A DNA stretch of 64,000 bases from Streptomyces sp. YIM 121038 (GTDB lineage: Bacteria; Actinomycetota; Actinomycetes; Streptomycetales; Streptomycetaceae). Under the pieces are notes generated by a model, which worked only from the letters and a program-made list of their open reading frames with translations, was not told the origin of the DNA and did no database searches. The translations under genes were made by a program, and so were the position numbers. Where the stretch lies: contig NZ_CP030771.1 in NCBI RefSeq assembly GCF_006088715.1, positions 1,426,001 to 1,490,000 of the forward strand. The letters are read 5' to 3'. Shown here one piece after another: positions 9,177-17,131 of this stretch (positions are counted from its first letter, which is position 1; each line of letters starts with the position of its first letter).

Positions 9177-9272
9177 GGCCCGGCCGAAACCCACTCGGAG
9201 CCCGCCCGGAGCCCGCTTCAGGCCCGGGCGGGCCCACCGTCCCCAGCCGTCCCGACGCGAAGGGTGCGGACC

Positions 9273-10568
9273 ATGTCCACCACCGAGCTCGGCCCCGCCT
9301 TCTTCCTCGCCGTCGTGGTGATCCTCGTGACCTGCCGGCTCACCGCGCTCGCGCTGCGCGGCCTGGGGCAGCCGCCCGTCGTCGGCGAGATGGTCGCCGG
9401 GGTGCTGCTCGGCCCGTCCCTGCTCGGCCTTGTCGCACCCGGCGTCGAGGAGGAGCTGTTCCCCGACGCGCTGCGCCCGGTGCTCTTCGTGGCCGGGCAG
9501 ATCGGCCTGGTCGTCTTCATGTTCCAGGCCGGGTACGAGCTGCGCGCCGACCGGCTGCGGCCGGTGGCCCGGGCGGCCGGGGTGATCTCGGCCGCGGGCA
9601 TGGTCGTGCCGCTCGCGCTCGGCTCCGGTCTGGCGTGGGCCGTGCACCGCTCCGTCGACGTCCTGCCCGGCGACGCCCCGGTGCCGGTCTCCTGTCTGTT
9701 CGTGGGCGTCGCCCTGGCCATCACGGCGTTCCCGATGCTGGCCCGGATCATCACCGAACGCGGCCTGACGGGTTCCAGGTTCGGCTCCATCTCGCTGGCC
9801 GCGGGCGCCGTCGACGACGCCGTCGCGTGGGTGCTGCTCGCCGGTGTCCTGAGCCTGTCGCAGGGCAGCGCGGGCCCGTTCGCCAAGGCGGTGGCCGGGA
9901 CGCTCGGCCTGTTCCTGATGCTCGCGCTGCTGTTGCGCGCCCGGGAGCCGATCGCGCGCCGCCTGGAGCGGCTCGCCCCCGAGCGGGCGCTGCTGCTCGT
10001 CGTCCTCACGCTGTTCCTCGCCGCCTGGTACACGGACACGATCGGCCTGTACGCCGTCTTCGGGGCGTTCAGCCTCGGCGTGGTCTTCCCGCGCTGTGCC
10101 GCGGTGGACCGCGCGGTCGGCGCCATCGCGCCCGCGGGCCAGATCGTCTTCCTGCCGCTGTTCTTCACGTACTCGGGCCTCAACACCGACTTCGGACTGC
10201 TCACCGGGCCCGCGCTGCTGCTGGTCACGGCCGCGTGCGTGGCCGCCGCCGTCCTGGGCAAGTTCGGCGCGTGCTGGCTGGCCGCGCGGGCCGTCGGCGA
10301 GGAGCGAGGTGTCGCGCTGCGCGTGGGCACCCTGATGAACGCGCGCGGCCTGATGCAGCTCATCGCCATCAACGTCGGGCTCTCCGCGGGCATCGTGACG
10401 CAGCGGATGTTCTCCATGCTCGTGGTCGTCGCGCTCGTCACGACGCTGATGGCCACCCCCGTCCTGAGCCTCTGGGACCGCCGCGACCGCACGGCACGGC
10501 CCCCCGCGGCCGACGCCCGCGAACCTCTTCAGGAACTGGCTCCGAAGGCGGCCGAAACAGGCCCGTGA
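9273..10568 (+). CDS. Cation:proton antiporter (CPA2/KefB-like)
   Basis: A 431-residue membrane protein with about 12 hydrophobic helices throughout and no soluble regulatory domain, the size of CPA2 Na+(K+)/H+ exchangers. Typical family pieces are LGQPPVVGEMVAGVLLGPSLLG near the N-terminus, ALAITAFPMLARIITERGL, AAGAVDDAVAWVLLA with the ion-binding Asp pair, FLPLFFTYSGLNTDF, and NARGLMQLIAINVGL. The ATG at 9273 has GAAGGG eight bases upstream; a GTG at 9264 is too close to it. It follows the P450 by 96 bp on the same strand. A homologue with the same motifs lies at the right edge of the window in the glycopeptide-like cluster. Confidence 0.9.
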   Translation: MSTTELGPAFFLAVVVILVTCRLTALALRGLGQPPVVGEMVAGVLLGPSLLGLVAPGVEEELFPDALRPVLFVAGQIGLVVFMFQAGYELRADRLRPVARAAGVISAAGMVVPLALGSGLAWAVHRSVDVLPGDAPVPVSCLFVGVALAITAFPMLARIITERGLTGSRFGSISLAAGAVDDAVAWVLLAGVLSLSQGSAGPFAKAVAGTLGLFLMLALLLRAREPIARRLERLAPERALLLVVLTLFLAAWYTDTIGLYAVFGAFSLGVVFPRCAAVDRAVGAIAPAGQIVFLPLFFTYSGLNTDFGLLTGPALLLVTAACVAAAVLGKFGACWLAARAVGEERGVALRVGTLMNARGLMQLIAINVGLSAGIVTQRMFSMLVVVALVTTLMATPVLSLWDRRDRTARPPAADAREPLQELAPKAAETGP

Positions 10569-10738
10569 CGGCCCTGTGCGGGGGCCTCCCCGGGTGTACG
10601 GGGCGAACCGCGCAGCCCCGGTCACCCGGTCCGCCCACGCCCCGCACACGCCCGTACGCGCGTTCGCCACATGCCGTCTGACCTGGGCTTTCATAGCGCC
10701 CGACGGTACTGTCCAGGGACATCGCGAAAGGGGATCGG

Positions 10739-11491
10739 ATGGACCGGGACGCACGCGCAACCGAGCGGCACCTCCGCAGTGTCGAGGACGTACTGGAGCT
10801 CATGGACGGCCTGTTCGCGCCGGAGGCCGACCGCTGGACGGCGGGCGCGGCCGACTGGTGGGACGGGTTCTACACCGACCGGTCCAAGCCGGTGCCGTTC
10901 TTCGTGGACAAGCCCGACGCCCACCTGGCCGCGCACCTCGACTCCGGGCTCGTCCAGCCCGGCCGCGCCCTCGACCTCGGTTGCGGCCCGGGGCGCAACG
11001 CGCTCCACCTGGCCGCGCGCGGCTTCACGGTGGACGCCGTCGACCTGTCACCGGCCGCGCTCGCCTGGGCCGGGGAGCGGGCCCGCGAGGCCGGGGCCGA
11101 CGTGCGCTTCCACCACGGCGACGCCTTCGCGCTCGGCCCGGACGTCCTGCGCGGACCGTACGACCTGGTCGTCGACTCGGGCTGCTTCCACCATCTGCCG
11201 CCGCACCGGCGCGTCAGCTATCTCGCGCTGCTCGACCGGGTGCTCGCGCCCGGCGGCCATCTGGCGCTGACCTGCTTCGCGGCGGGCGGCATGGGCTCGG
11301 AGCTGTCCGACACCGACTTCTACCGCCAGGCGCGGCTGCACGGCGGCCTCGCGTACTCGGCCGAGTCGCTGCGCTGGATCTTCGCCGACCTGACGGAGGT
11401 CGAGTTGCGCCGGATGCGCGACGAGCCGCCCGGGTCGCCGCACTTCGGCGAGCCCTTCCTGTGGGCGGGCCTGTTCCGCCGGGACGCGTAG
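10739..11491 (+). CDS. Class I SAM-dependent methyltransferase
   Basis: A 250-residue cytoplasmic methyltransferase. SAM-binding motif I is ALDLGCGPGRNALHLAARG (residues about 77-95), followed by VDAVDLSPAAL (post-I) and DLVVDSGCFHHLPPHRR (motif II). The leader has WWDGFYTDRSKPVPFFVDKPD, a pattern seen in small-molecule and thiol/Te methyltransferases such as the TehB/TPMT-like groups. The start has AAAGGGG about nine bases upstream. It is separated from the antiporter by 170 bp, so it may have its own promoter. Its transcript would end at the hairpin that the insertion sequence has split. Confidence 0.85.
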   Translation: MDRDARATERHLRSVEDVLELMDGLFAPEADRWTAGAADWWDGFYTDRSKPVPFFVDKPDAHLAAHLDSGLVQPGRALDLGCGPGRNALHLAARGFTVDAVDLSPAALAWAGERAREAGADVRFHHGDAFALGPDVLRGPYDLVVDSGCFHHLPPHRRVSYLALLDRVLAPGGHLALTCFAAGGMGSELSDTDFYRQARLHGGLAYSAESLRWIFADLTEVELRRMRDEPPGSPHFGEPFLWAGLFRRDA

Positions 11492-11516
11492 CGGATCGCC
11501 CACGGCCCGGCCGCGC

Positions 11517-11533
11517 GGGGCCCTGCACCCTTC
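11517..11533 (+). terminator. Left half of a terminator hairpin disrupted by the IS (plus 4-bp target copy)
   Basis: Bases 11517-11529 pair perfectly (one G-T wobble) with 13335-13347 on the other side of the insertion sequence; the stem extends two further pairs outwards. CTTC at 11530-11533 is repeated at 13331-13334. Removing the IS and one CTTC restores a 13-15 bp stem with a CTTC loop, 25 bp after the methyltransferase stop. Confidence 0.8.
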
Positions 11534-11557
11534 GGGATGCCGTTGGCGAATTCGGGG
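11534..11557 (+). repeat. IS left terminal inverted repeat
   Basis: 24 bp, an exact reverse complement of 13307-13330. It defines the left end of the element. Confidence 0.92.
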
Positions 11558-11566
11558 CTCTGCGTG

Positions 11567-11609
11567 ACGTCGGCCTTCAAGACCTGGTTGTGGTCTTGAA
11601 GGCCGACGT
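11567..11609 (+). promoter_or_regulatory. Perfect 18-bp stem-loop just upstream of the transposase start
   Basis: Arms 11567-11584 and 11592-11609 are exact complements with a 7-base loop; the 3' arm ends six bases before the transposase ATG. In a transcript reading in from outside, this stem would form and hide the translation start. A transcript starting inside the element's own promoter could lack the 5' arm. This matches a known way in which insertion sequences limit transposase production from read-through; its use here is inference. No clear Shine-Dalgarno is present. Confidence 0.6.
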
Positions 11610-11615
11610 TGTCGT

Positions 11616-13301
11616 ATGGGGTGGGTGTCGATGTCGATGCGTCCGATCGGAGATGGGGAGATCCCCGCGGAGACGGTGCGGGTGGCCCAGGCGGCGTTCC
11701 CGAAGGGCAGTCTGGCGATCCGGTTGCGGGATGAGCTGGGGGTGCTGTTCCGGGACGAGCAGTTCGCGGATCTGTTCCCGTCCCGGGGCAAGCCGGCCTG
11801 GTCCCCGGGCCGGCTCGCGCTGGTGTCGGTACTCCAGTTCGCCGAGGGGCTGCCCGATCGGCAGGCGGCCCTGGCGGTGCGGGCCCGGATCGACTGGAAA
11901 TACGCCCTGGGCCTGGAGCTTACCGACCCGGGCTTCGACTACTCCGTACTCAGCGAGTTCCGCACCCGGCTGGTCGAGGCGGAAGCGGGGCAGCAGGTCT
12001 TCGACCACGTCCTGGAGTCCGCCCGGAAGGCGGGAATGCTGAAGGCGCCAGGCAGGGCCCGCACCGACTCCACCCACGTACTGGCCGCGATCCGGTCGCT
12101 GAACCGGCTGGAGTTCGTCATCGAGACCCTGCGCGCTGCGCTCAACGCACTCGCCGCTGCGGCCCCCAACTGGCTGTCCGCCCACGCTGATCCGGCCTGG
12201 TTCGACCGGTATGCCACCCGGCCGGAGGACTACTGGCTGCCCTCCGGCAAGGCCAAGCGGACCGAGTTGGCCGAGCAGACCGGCCGGGACGGCATGCGCC
12301 TGCTGGCCGACGTGCACGCCGCCGGGGCGCCCGTGTGGCTGCGCGAGCTGCCCGCCGTCCAGATCCTGCGCCGGGCCTGGGTTCAGCAGTACGTGTTCGA
12401 TACGGAGGGCGAGGTGCGATGGCGGGACCCAAAAGAGTGCCCGCCGGGTGCTCTTCGCCTGGTCAGCCCCTATGACACCGACGCTCGCGCGAGTGTGAAG
12501 CGGGATATCAAGTGGGACGGTTTCAAGGTCCATTTGACCGAGACCTGCGATGCGGACACGTCTCACCTGATCACGAACGTGCTGACGCAGGACGCTACCG
12601 TCCAGGACAGCACGGCCACCAACCTGGTCCACGACGCCCTCGCCGCCAGGGACCTTCTGCCCGGCGAGCATCTACTGGACGCTGGCTACATCGACGGACC
12701 CCGCATCGTCACCGCCGATCGTCAGTACGGCATCACCCTGACCGGCCCCATCCGCGGCAACACCACTGCCCAGGCCAGCGGCCCCTACAGCCAGAGCGCC
12801 TTCGCCATCGACTGGCAGAGCCAGACCGTGACCTGCCCGAACGGCAAGAACGCCACCCAATGGCGGGACAAGATCTCCGATCGTGGCGCCCCCATCATCA
12901 TCGTCCGGTTCTCACCCGCTGACTGCCGCACTTGCCCCGCGCGCCCCGAGTGCGTGAGCTCACCCCGAGCCGCGAGAAGGGAAATCACCCTGCGGCCCCG
13001 GGCCGAACACGAGGCGATCCAACAGGCCCGTGCAGCCCAGGGCACTCCCGAGTGGCGGGAACGCTACGCGGCCCGCAACGGCATCGAGGGCACCCTCTCC
13101 CACGCTGTTCACACCGCCGGTCTGCGCCGGTGCCGCTACCGCGGACTCGCCAGAACCCGCCTCCAGCACCAGCTCACCGCAACCGCGATCAACCTTGCCC
13201 GCCTCGACGCCCACCTCACCGGAACACCCCTGGCCCGGACCCGCACCAGCCACTTCGCACGACTTCGCCCCGCCGACCAAACGATCGACGGGGCGAAGTA
13301 G
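11616..13301 (+). CDS. IS1182-family transposase (DDE)
   Basis: An intact 561-residue transposase. The N-terminal region (WSPGRLALVSVLQFAEGLPDRQAA) matches the InsH/DUF772 DNA-binding domain. The DDE catalytic triad can be placed at D151 (ARTDSTHV), D355 (LLDAGYIDG) and E491 (NGIEGTLSHAV). A Cys cluster C-R-T-C-P-A-R-P-E-C (about residues 436-445) precedes the last catalytic residue, as in IS1182/IS5-group enzymes. Start ATG at 11616; two further in-frame ATGs follow within eight codons. It ends six bases before the right inverted repeat. No frameshift or stop interrupts it. Confidence 0.92.
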   Translation: MGWVSMSMRPIGDGEIPAETVRVAQAAFPKGSLAIRLRDELGVLFRDEQFADLFPSRGKPAWSPGRLALVSVLQFAEGLPDRQAALAVRARIDWKYALGLELTDPGFDYSVLSEFRTRLVEAEAGQQVFDHVLESARKAGMLKAPGRARTDSTHVLAAIRSLNRLEFVIETLRAALNALAAAAPNWLSAHADPAWFDRYATRPEDYWLPSGKAKRTELAEQTGRDGMRLLADVHAAGAPVWLRELPAVQILRRAWVQQYVFDTEGEVRWRDPKECPPGALRLVSPYDTDARASVKRDIKWDGFKVHLTETCDADTSHLITNVLTQDATVQDSTATNLVHDALAARDLLPGEHLLDAGYIDGPRIVTADRQYGITLTGPIRGNTTAQASGPYSQSAFAIDWQSQTVTCPNGKNATQWRDKISDRGAPIIIVRFSPADCRTCPARPECVSSPRAARREITLRPRAEHEAIQQARAAQGTPEWRERYAARNGIEGTLSHAVHTAGLRRCRYRGLARTRLQHQLTATAINLARLDAHLTGTPLARTRTSHFARLRPADQTIDGAK

Positions 13302-13306
13302 CAGGA

Positions 13307-13330
13307 CCCCGAATTCGCCAACGGCATCCC
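13307..13330 (+). repeat. IS right terminal inverted repeat
   Basis: 24 bp, an exact reverse complement of 11534-11557. It is followed directly by the second CTTC target copy and the right arm of the split hairpin. Confidence 0.92.
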
Positions 13331-13347
13331 CTTCGGTGCGGGGCCCC
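13331..13347 (+). terminator. Right half of the IS-split terminator hairpin (with target copy)
   Basis: Contains CTTC (13331-13334) and the 13-base arm 13335-13347 that pairs with 11517-11529. See the left half. Confidence 0.8.
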
Positions 13348-13509
13348 GCCGCCATGGGTGGAGCTCCTCCACCCGGAGCTGCACCGAAGTGTGCACGCCC
13401 ACGTCACCCGGGCGCACGACGCACCGGGCCGACCGCGCCGGAAGAGTGGAGGGCGACCAGTGACGCGATCCCGCCTCCGCTCGGCGGCGGGCGACGGAAG
13501 GGGCCCGCG

Positions 13510-15486
13510 ATGGACGGCTGCGCTACAGGGGGAGCCCGGGGCGGCGGTACGGGGCCGTCCGTGGCGGGGGCCGAACGGCAGGGCCCGCACGGCCCGCACG
13601 GCCCGCGCCGCCGGGCGGGGTTCGGCGCCGGGTTCGGCACGGCGTTCGGCGCGGCGGGGTGCGCGGTGCTCGTGGCGGCGCTGCTCAGCCCGGGCGCCGC
13701 GGGGGCCACGACGGGGGCCGTGGGATCTGCGGGGCCTGCGGGGGCCGTGGGGGCCGTGGGATCCGCGGGGGTCGCAACGGAGGACGCGAGGGACGCGACG
13801 CCGCACCGCCCGGCTCTCGACGCGCCCGAGGGCACGGCCCTGCTGCCCAACCTCGACGACGACACGCGCCGCTGCCGGCTGCGCCCCGGCGACCTCGACC
13901 GCCTCGACGTGGCCGTGGACCGGCGGCTCGCCGCGTGCCACGACGCGGCCGACGAGGTCGTCAACGGACCCGAGGACCTCAAGGACTTGACCCCCGTGCG
14001 GGTGCGGCCGACCCGGGCGGACGGGGACGCGGGCGGCCGCGTGACCGTGCCCGCGGCGCAGCGCCCGTACGTACGGATCTTCGTGGAGCGGGGCGGCCGC
14101 TACGTCCCGCTCGGCAGCGCAGGGCGCCTGACCGCACGGGAGGTGCGGCAGGGTGCGCGGCTCGCCGTGGAGGGGCGCGACATCGTGCGGGACACCCGGC
14201 GGTGGGACGGCGACGTCGACCTCACCCTCACCACGGCGGGCGCGGAGCCCCGGCACGCCACGCTGACCCTGCGCATGACGCCGGTGCTGCTCCAGCACGA
14301 CCTCCAGCGCGCCCGGCACGTCTTCGCCGCCGCGCCCGGCCCCGGCGCCCCGCACAGCGGGCAGCCCGCCGAGGTGCCGGTCCACACGCGGCCGCCGGGG
14401 CAGTGGCGGGAGTTCGCCGACTCGCTGCGCGCGGCGACCCGCGCCGCGGGCCTGCCCGACCGCGAACTGCGCTTCCAGGCGGGCTCGTCGCGGTGGTGGC
14501 GGGACATCTGGCGCCAGGACGTCGTCGAGCCCGGCTACGTCAGCAAACCCACGCCCGGCGGCACCCCGCACACCCTGCGCGTCCTGCTGCGCTCCCCCAA
14601 CCACTGGAAGTCCGCCGACGGCCGCCGGGAGAGCCTGCGCCGGGCCGGGCGGCTGCTCTTCCGCGATCTGCGCGGCCCGGGCGTCGGCGTCGTCCAGCAG
14701 TACACGACCCGGCGCGGCCCCGGCGTCGACGAACTCCTCAACTTCACCGGCAACATCGAGGCCCTGCCGCCGTACCCGGGGCATCCGCGAGGCCGGATCG
14801 TGTACGGGGCGACCGCGCGGCGCCACCCCGACCCGTCGTTCACGCGCATGCTCCGTGCCCAGCGGCAGCAGGAACCCGTCGTCCTCGACACGTCCTGGCT
14901 GGTCGCCGGGCACGCCGACGAGACCGTGCACGTCGTCCGGGCCGACAACGCGCGCGGCTGGACGCTCGCCGTGTCCGACCCGCGCCTCGCGCTCGGCCTG
15001 CTGCGCGAGGCGCGGCGCGCCGGTGCGGGCGGGCAGCGCCTGTTCGCGGACACGGTCGCGCCGGACAAGCCGACCGTCGACGCGTTCCTGCGGTACGAGG
15101 CCGCCGAGGGCGACAACGCGGACGCGGCCCGGCACATCGAAGGGCAGCTGAAGGTGCTCCTGCGCGAGACCGGCCTGCGCGCGGACGAACTCGTCCGCCT
15201 CCCCGTGCTGTACGCCCGGGTCGACGCCGGGCCCGGCGGGACGCGCCGCCACATCGCCTTCTCCCCCGCGCTCGCCAACGGCCTGTCCCTGACCGCCCGC
15301 GACTACGCGGCTCCGGCCCCGCACGGGCCGAGGGTGCGCGGGCGCGACCTGTTCCGGGACGCGGCCGCACGCGCCCTGACCGCCAACGGGGTGTGGGTGC
15401 GCTGGGTGGAGAACTTCTCCTGGGCGCATCTGAGCCTGGGCGAGGTGCACTGCGCGACCAACGCGCTGCGCGAGATCGCGCCCTGA
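13510..15486 (+). CDS. Secreted protein-arginine deiminase (PAD) family protein
   Basis: A 658-residue protein. The start ATG at 13510 is set by GGAAGGGG six bases upstream. An N-terminal basic region, a hydrophobic segment (GAAGCAVLVAALLSPGAAGA, about residues 45-64) and a small-residue stretch form a signal peptide or anchor. The C-terminal two thirds align by eye with the PAD catalytic domain. The four residues of the guanidine-modifying site are present in the family context: D337 (IWRQDVVEPGYV), H468 and D470 (VAGHADETVHVV) and C648 (GEVHCATN), near-identical spacing to human PAD4 D350/H471/D473/C645. FTGNIEALPPYP is also typical. The predicted reaction is hydrolysis of peptidyl-arginine to citrulline plus ammonia, outside the cell. 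Calcium dependence cannot be judged. Confidence 0.85.
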   Translation: MDGCATGGARGGGTGPSVAGAERQGPHGPHGPRRRAGFGAGFGTAFGAAGCAVLVAALLSPGAAGATTGAVGSAGPAGAVGAVGSAGVATEDARDATPHRPALDAPEGTALLPNLDDDTRRCRLRPGDLDRLDVAVDRRLAACHDAADEVVNGPEDLKDLTPVRVRPTRADGDAGGRVTVPAAQRPYVRIFVERGGRYVPLGSAGRLTAREVRQGARLAVEGRDIVRDTRRWDGDVDLTLTTAGAEPRHATLTLRMTPVLLQHDLQRARHVFAAAPGPGAPHSGQPAEVPVHTRPPGQWREFADSLRAATRAAGLPDRELRFQAGSSRWWRDIWRQDVVEPGYVSKPTPGGTPHTLRVLLRSPNHWKSADGRRESLRRAGRLLFRDLRGPGVGVVQQYTTRRGPGVDELLNFTGNIEALPPYPGHPRGRIVYGATARRHPDPSFTRMLRAQRQQEPVVLDTSWLVAGHADETVHVVRADNARGWTLAVSDPRLALGLLREARRAGAGGQRLFADTVAPDKPTVDAFLRYEAAEGDNADAARHIEGQLKVLLRETGLRADELVRLPVLYARVDAGPGGTRRHIAFSPALANGLSLTARDYAAPAPHGPRVRGRDLFRDAAARALTANGVWVRWVENFSWAHLSLGEVHCATNALREIAP

Positions 15487-15649
15487 CCCGACGGCACCGC
15501 TCCTGCGTGGCTGCTCACGACGCTCCAACAGGTCTCCGACAGGGCCCCTATAGGGCACAGCCGCCCCGCTGCCAAGCGATCGACGGAATCATCATGCTCT
15601 CGCGTGACACCGCCGACCGGACGGGCCGCGTCCCGGAACAATGGCGCCC

Positions 15650-16666
15650 ATGTCTGACGACTGGAAGCGGCAGATCGACGCGCTCCACTCCGAGTTGGTA
15701 CGCCGCGACGACCCGGCCGCGTGGGTCAGCGAGGCCGACGCTCTGGACGCCTCGTACCTCTATCCCCATCTCGCGGTGCGCGGGCCGGTGTTCGGGCTCG
15801 CCGCGCGCGAGCCGGGCGACGAGACGGACTGGCGGCTCCTCAACGACGTGATGGACGGCACGCCGCAGCAGGCGCGCGACGGCCTCAACTCCCTGCTGTG
15901 GTTCAGAGCGAAGGACGACGCGGACGGCCGCGCCGAGCGCCGGGCCCTGCTCGCCGCCGTGGCCCGCCTGGAGCGGGAGCGGGTGAACGAGGTCACCGTC
16001 CTCGGCACCCGCTACCGCGTCGTGCGCGGCGAGGAGTTCGCGCGCGCCGGTGACGACGGCCTCGAACCGCCGCGCCCCACCGACCCGGAACCCACCGTCC
16101 CCTCCTGGGACCAGCGGCCCTCACCGCCCTCCCACGACGCGGGCTTCGCCCTCGCCCCCGGCCGCGACAGCGGCGTCATGGCGGGCGCGCTGCGACTCGC
16201 GCTGCGCGGCTTCACGTACGCGGGCGACGACTGTCCCCCGGCGATCCGCGAGGAGGCGCGGCGGGCCGTACGGGACTACCCGGAGGTGGTCCTCCTGCCC
16301 GTCAGCTTCGGGGTCGCGGAGCGCCGCGGCGAACGCTGGCGGCCGCGCGGCGCCCTGATGCCGACCCCGCACGACGCCCGCCGCCTGCTCGTCCACGGCC
16401 TGACCGAGTTCTGGCCGCTCCTGTACGACCTCGACGACGCCGGCCGCGCCGCGTTCGCCCACGCCGCCGAACGCTTCAAGTCGGCGGGCCGCGCCAACGA
16501 GGTGGTCGTCCGCGACCAGTGCTTCCGCATCTGCCGCGTGGAACGCATGGTCCGCGTCGGCCCCGACGGCCCGGAGCCCGCCCGCCCCTCGGACGTGGAA
16601 ACGACGGACCCGATGAAGCTGCACCCGACGATGGACGAGGACGGGGCCATCCACTACGACGAGTGA
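15650..16666 (+). CDS. DUF5954 family protein
   Basis: A 338-residue soluble protein recognised as the Streptomyces DUF5954 type from MSDDWKRQIDALHSEL at the start and LHPTMDEDGAIHYDE at the very end, with YRVVRGEEFAR and RFKSAGRANEVVVRDQCFRICRVERMVR in the body. No catalytic motif or membrane segment is visible and its function is unknown. The ATG at 15650 is chosen over one nine bases upstream because the conserved N-terminus begins there. Its last bases overlap the GTG of the following small gene, so the two are coupled. Confidence 0.8.
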   Translation: MSDDWKRQIDALHSELVRRDDPAAWVSEADALDASYLYPHLAVRGPVFGLAAREPGDETDWRLLNDVMDGTPQQARDGLNSLLWFRAKDDADGRAERRALLAAVARLERERVNEVTVLGTRYRVVRGEEFARAGDDGLEPPRPTDPEPTVPSWDQRPSPPSHDAGFALAPGRDSGVMAGALRLALRGFTYAGDDCPPAIREEARRAVRDYPEVVLLPVSFGVAERRGERWRPRGALMPTPHDARRLLVHGLTEFWPLLYDLDDAGRAAFAHAAERFKSAGRANEVVVRDQCFRICRVERMVRVGPDGPEPARPSDVETTDPMKLHPTMDEDGAIHYDE

Positions 16667-17010
16667 GGCGCCGCCGCGGACGCGCCGGGCGCGAGCGGCT
16701 CCTTCAGTGGCTGCGCGCCCCCGCGCCGCACGAGATCACCGACCCCACCGGGTTCTTCACCGTCCTGGCGTTCCTCTCGCTGCTGCCCGACAGCGCGCAG
16801 CAGCACGCGGTCCTGCGGCGGCGCCTGGAGTTCCTGGAGACCTCCGCGAGCTTCTTCTACGACGGCGACCGCCCGCTGCGTGCCGAGGAGGTCGAGGACC
16901 CCTGCCGCCGCGGCATGCTCCGCACCGCCCCCGCCAGCCCCACCGGACCATCCGGGCCGTCCGGGCAACCGGACAGACCGCTGTGGATATCCGGAGGCCG
17001 AGCCGGGTAG
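16663..17010 (+). CDS. Small hypothetical protein, possible PadR C-terminal-domain remnant
   Basis: The GTG at 16663 overlaps the stop of the DUF5954 gene (GTGA). The 115-residue frame contains RERLLQWLRAPAPHEITDPTGFFTVLAFLSLLP followed by a leucine/arginine-rich helix (HAVLRRRLEFLE). This pattern resembles the C-terminal dimerisation helices of PadR-type regulators (WL-x-D-x-F-x-x-x-L-x-F-x-x-x-L-P). The winged helix that should precede it is missing, and the C-terminal 30 residues are Pro/Gly/Ser-rich. It could be a fragment or a stand-alone protein. I am unsure of both coding status and family. Confidence 0.4.
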   Translation: MRRRRGRAGRERLLQWLRAPAPHEITDPTGFFTVLAFLSLLPDSAQQHAVLRRRLEFLETSASFFYDGDRPLRAEEVEDPCRRGMLRTAPASPTGPSGPSGQPDRPLWISGGRAG

Positions 17011-17131
17011 GGAACCCGGTCCGACGTGCGGCGCACATCGAGGTTGCGGCGTCCGCCCCGGTTCTGGTTGCGTCACGCGGGCGACCACGAGAACCGCGGC
17101 CCGACCGACTTCCCGCCCTGACGGAGTGCTG

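Larger units (their letters stand above)
11530..13334 (+). mobile_element. Complete IS1182-like insertion sequence with 4-bp target-site duplication
   Basis: The element proper spans 11534-13330 (1797 bp) and is bounded by perfect 24-bp terminal inverted repeats (11534-11557 and 13307-13330; outer end GGGATGCCGTTGG). The bases CTTC flank it on both sides, the expected scar of a 4-bp staggered cut. One plus-strand transposase fills the interior. Codon use is slightly less GC3-biased than that of neighbouring genes. The insertion lies exactly in the loop of a hairpin terminator. Identical ends and an intact transposase suggest a recent, possibly active insertion. Confidence 0.92.

Noticed and set aside
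6720..10760. A 1346-codon open frame on the minus strand across the FMN-oxidase/P450/antiporter genes
   Set aside because: It is antisense to three well-supported genes, consists of His/Arg/Gly/Gln-rich sequence with no domain, and is an artefact of GC-rich third positions.
13030..13509. Upstream extension of the PAD reading frame into the IS
   Set aside because: The frame is open across the IS end by chance. The PAD start at 13510 has a strong Shine-Dalgarno and a signal peptide follows. No IS-PAD fusion is implied.
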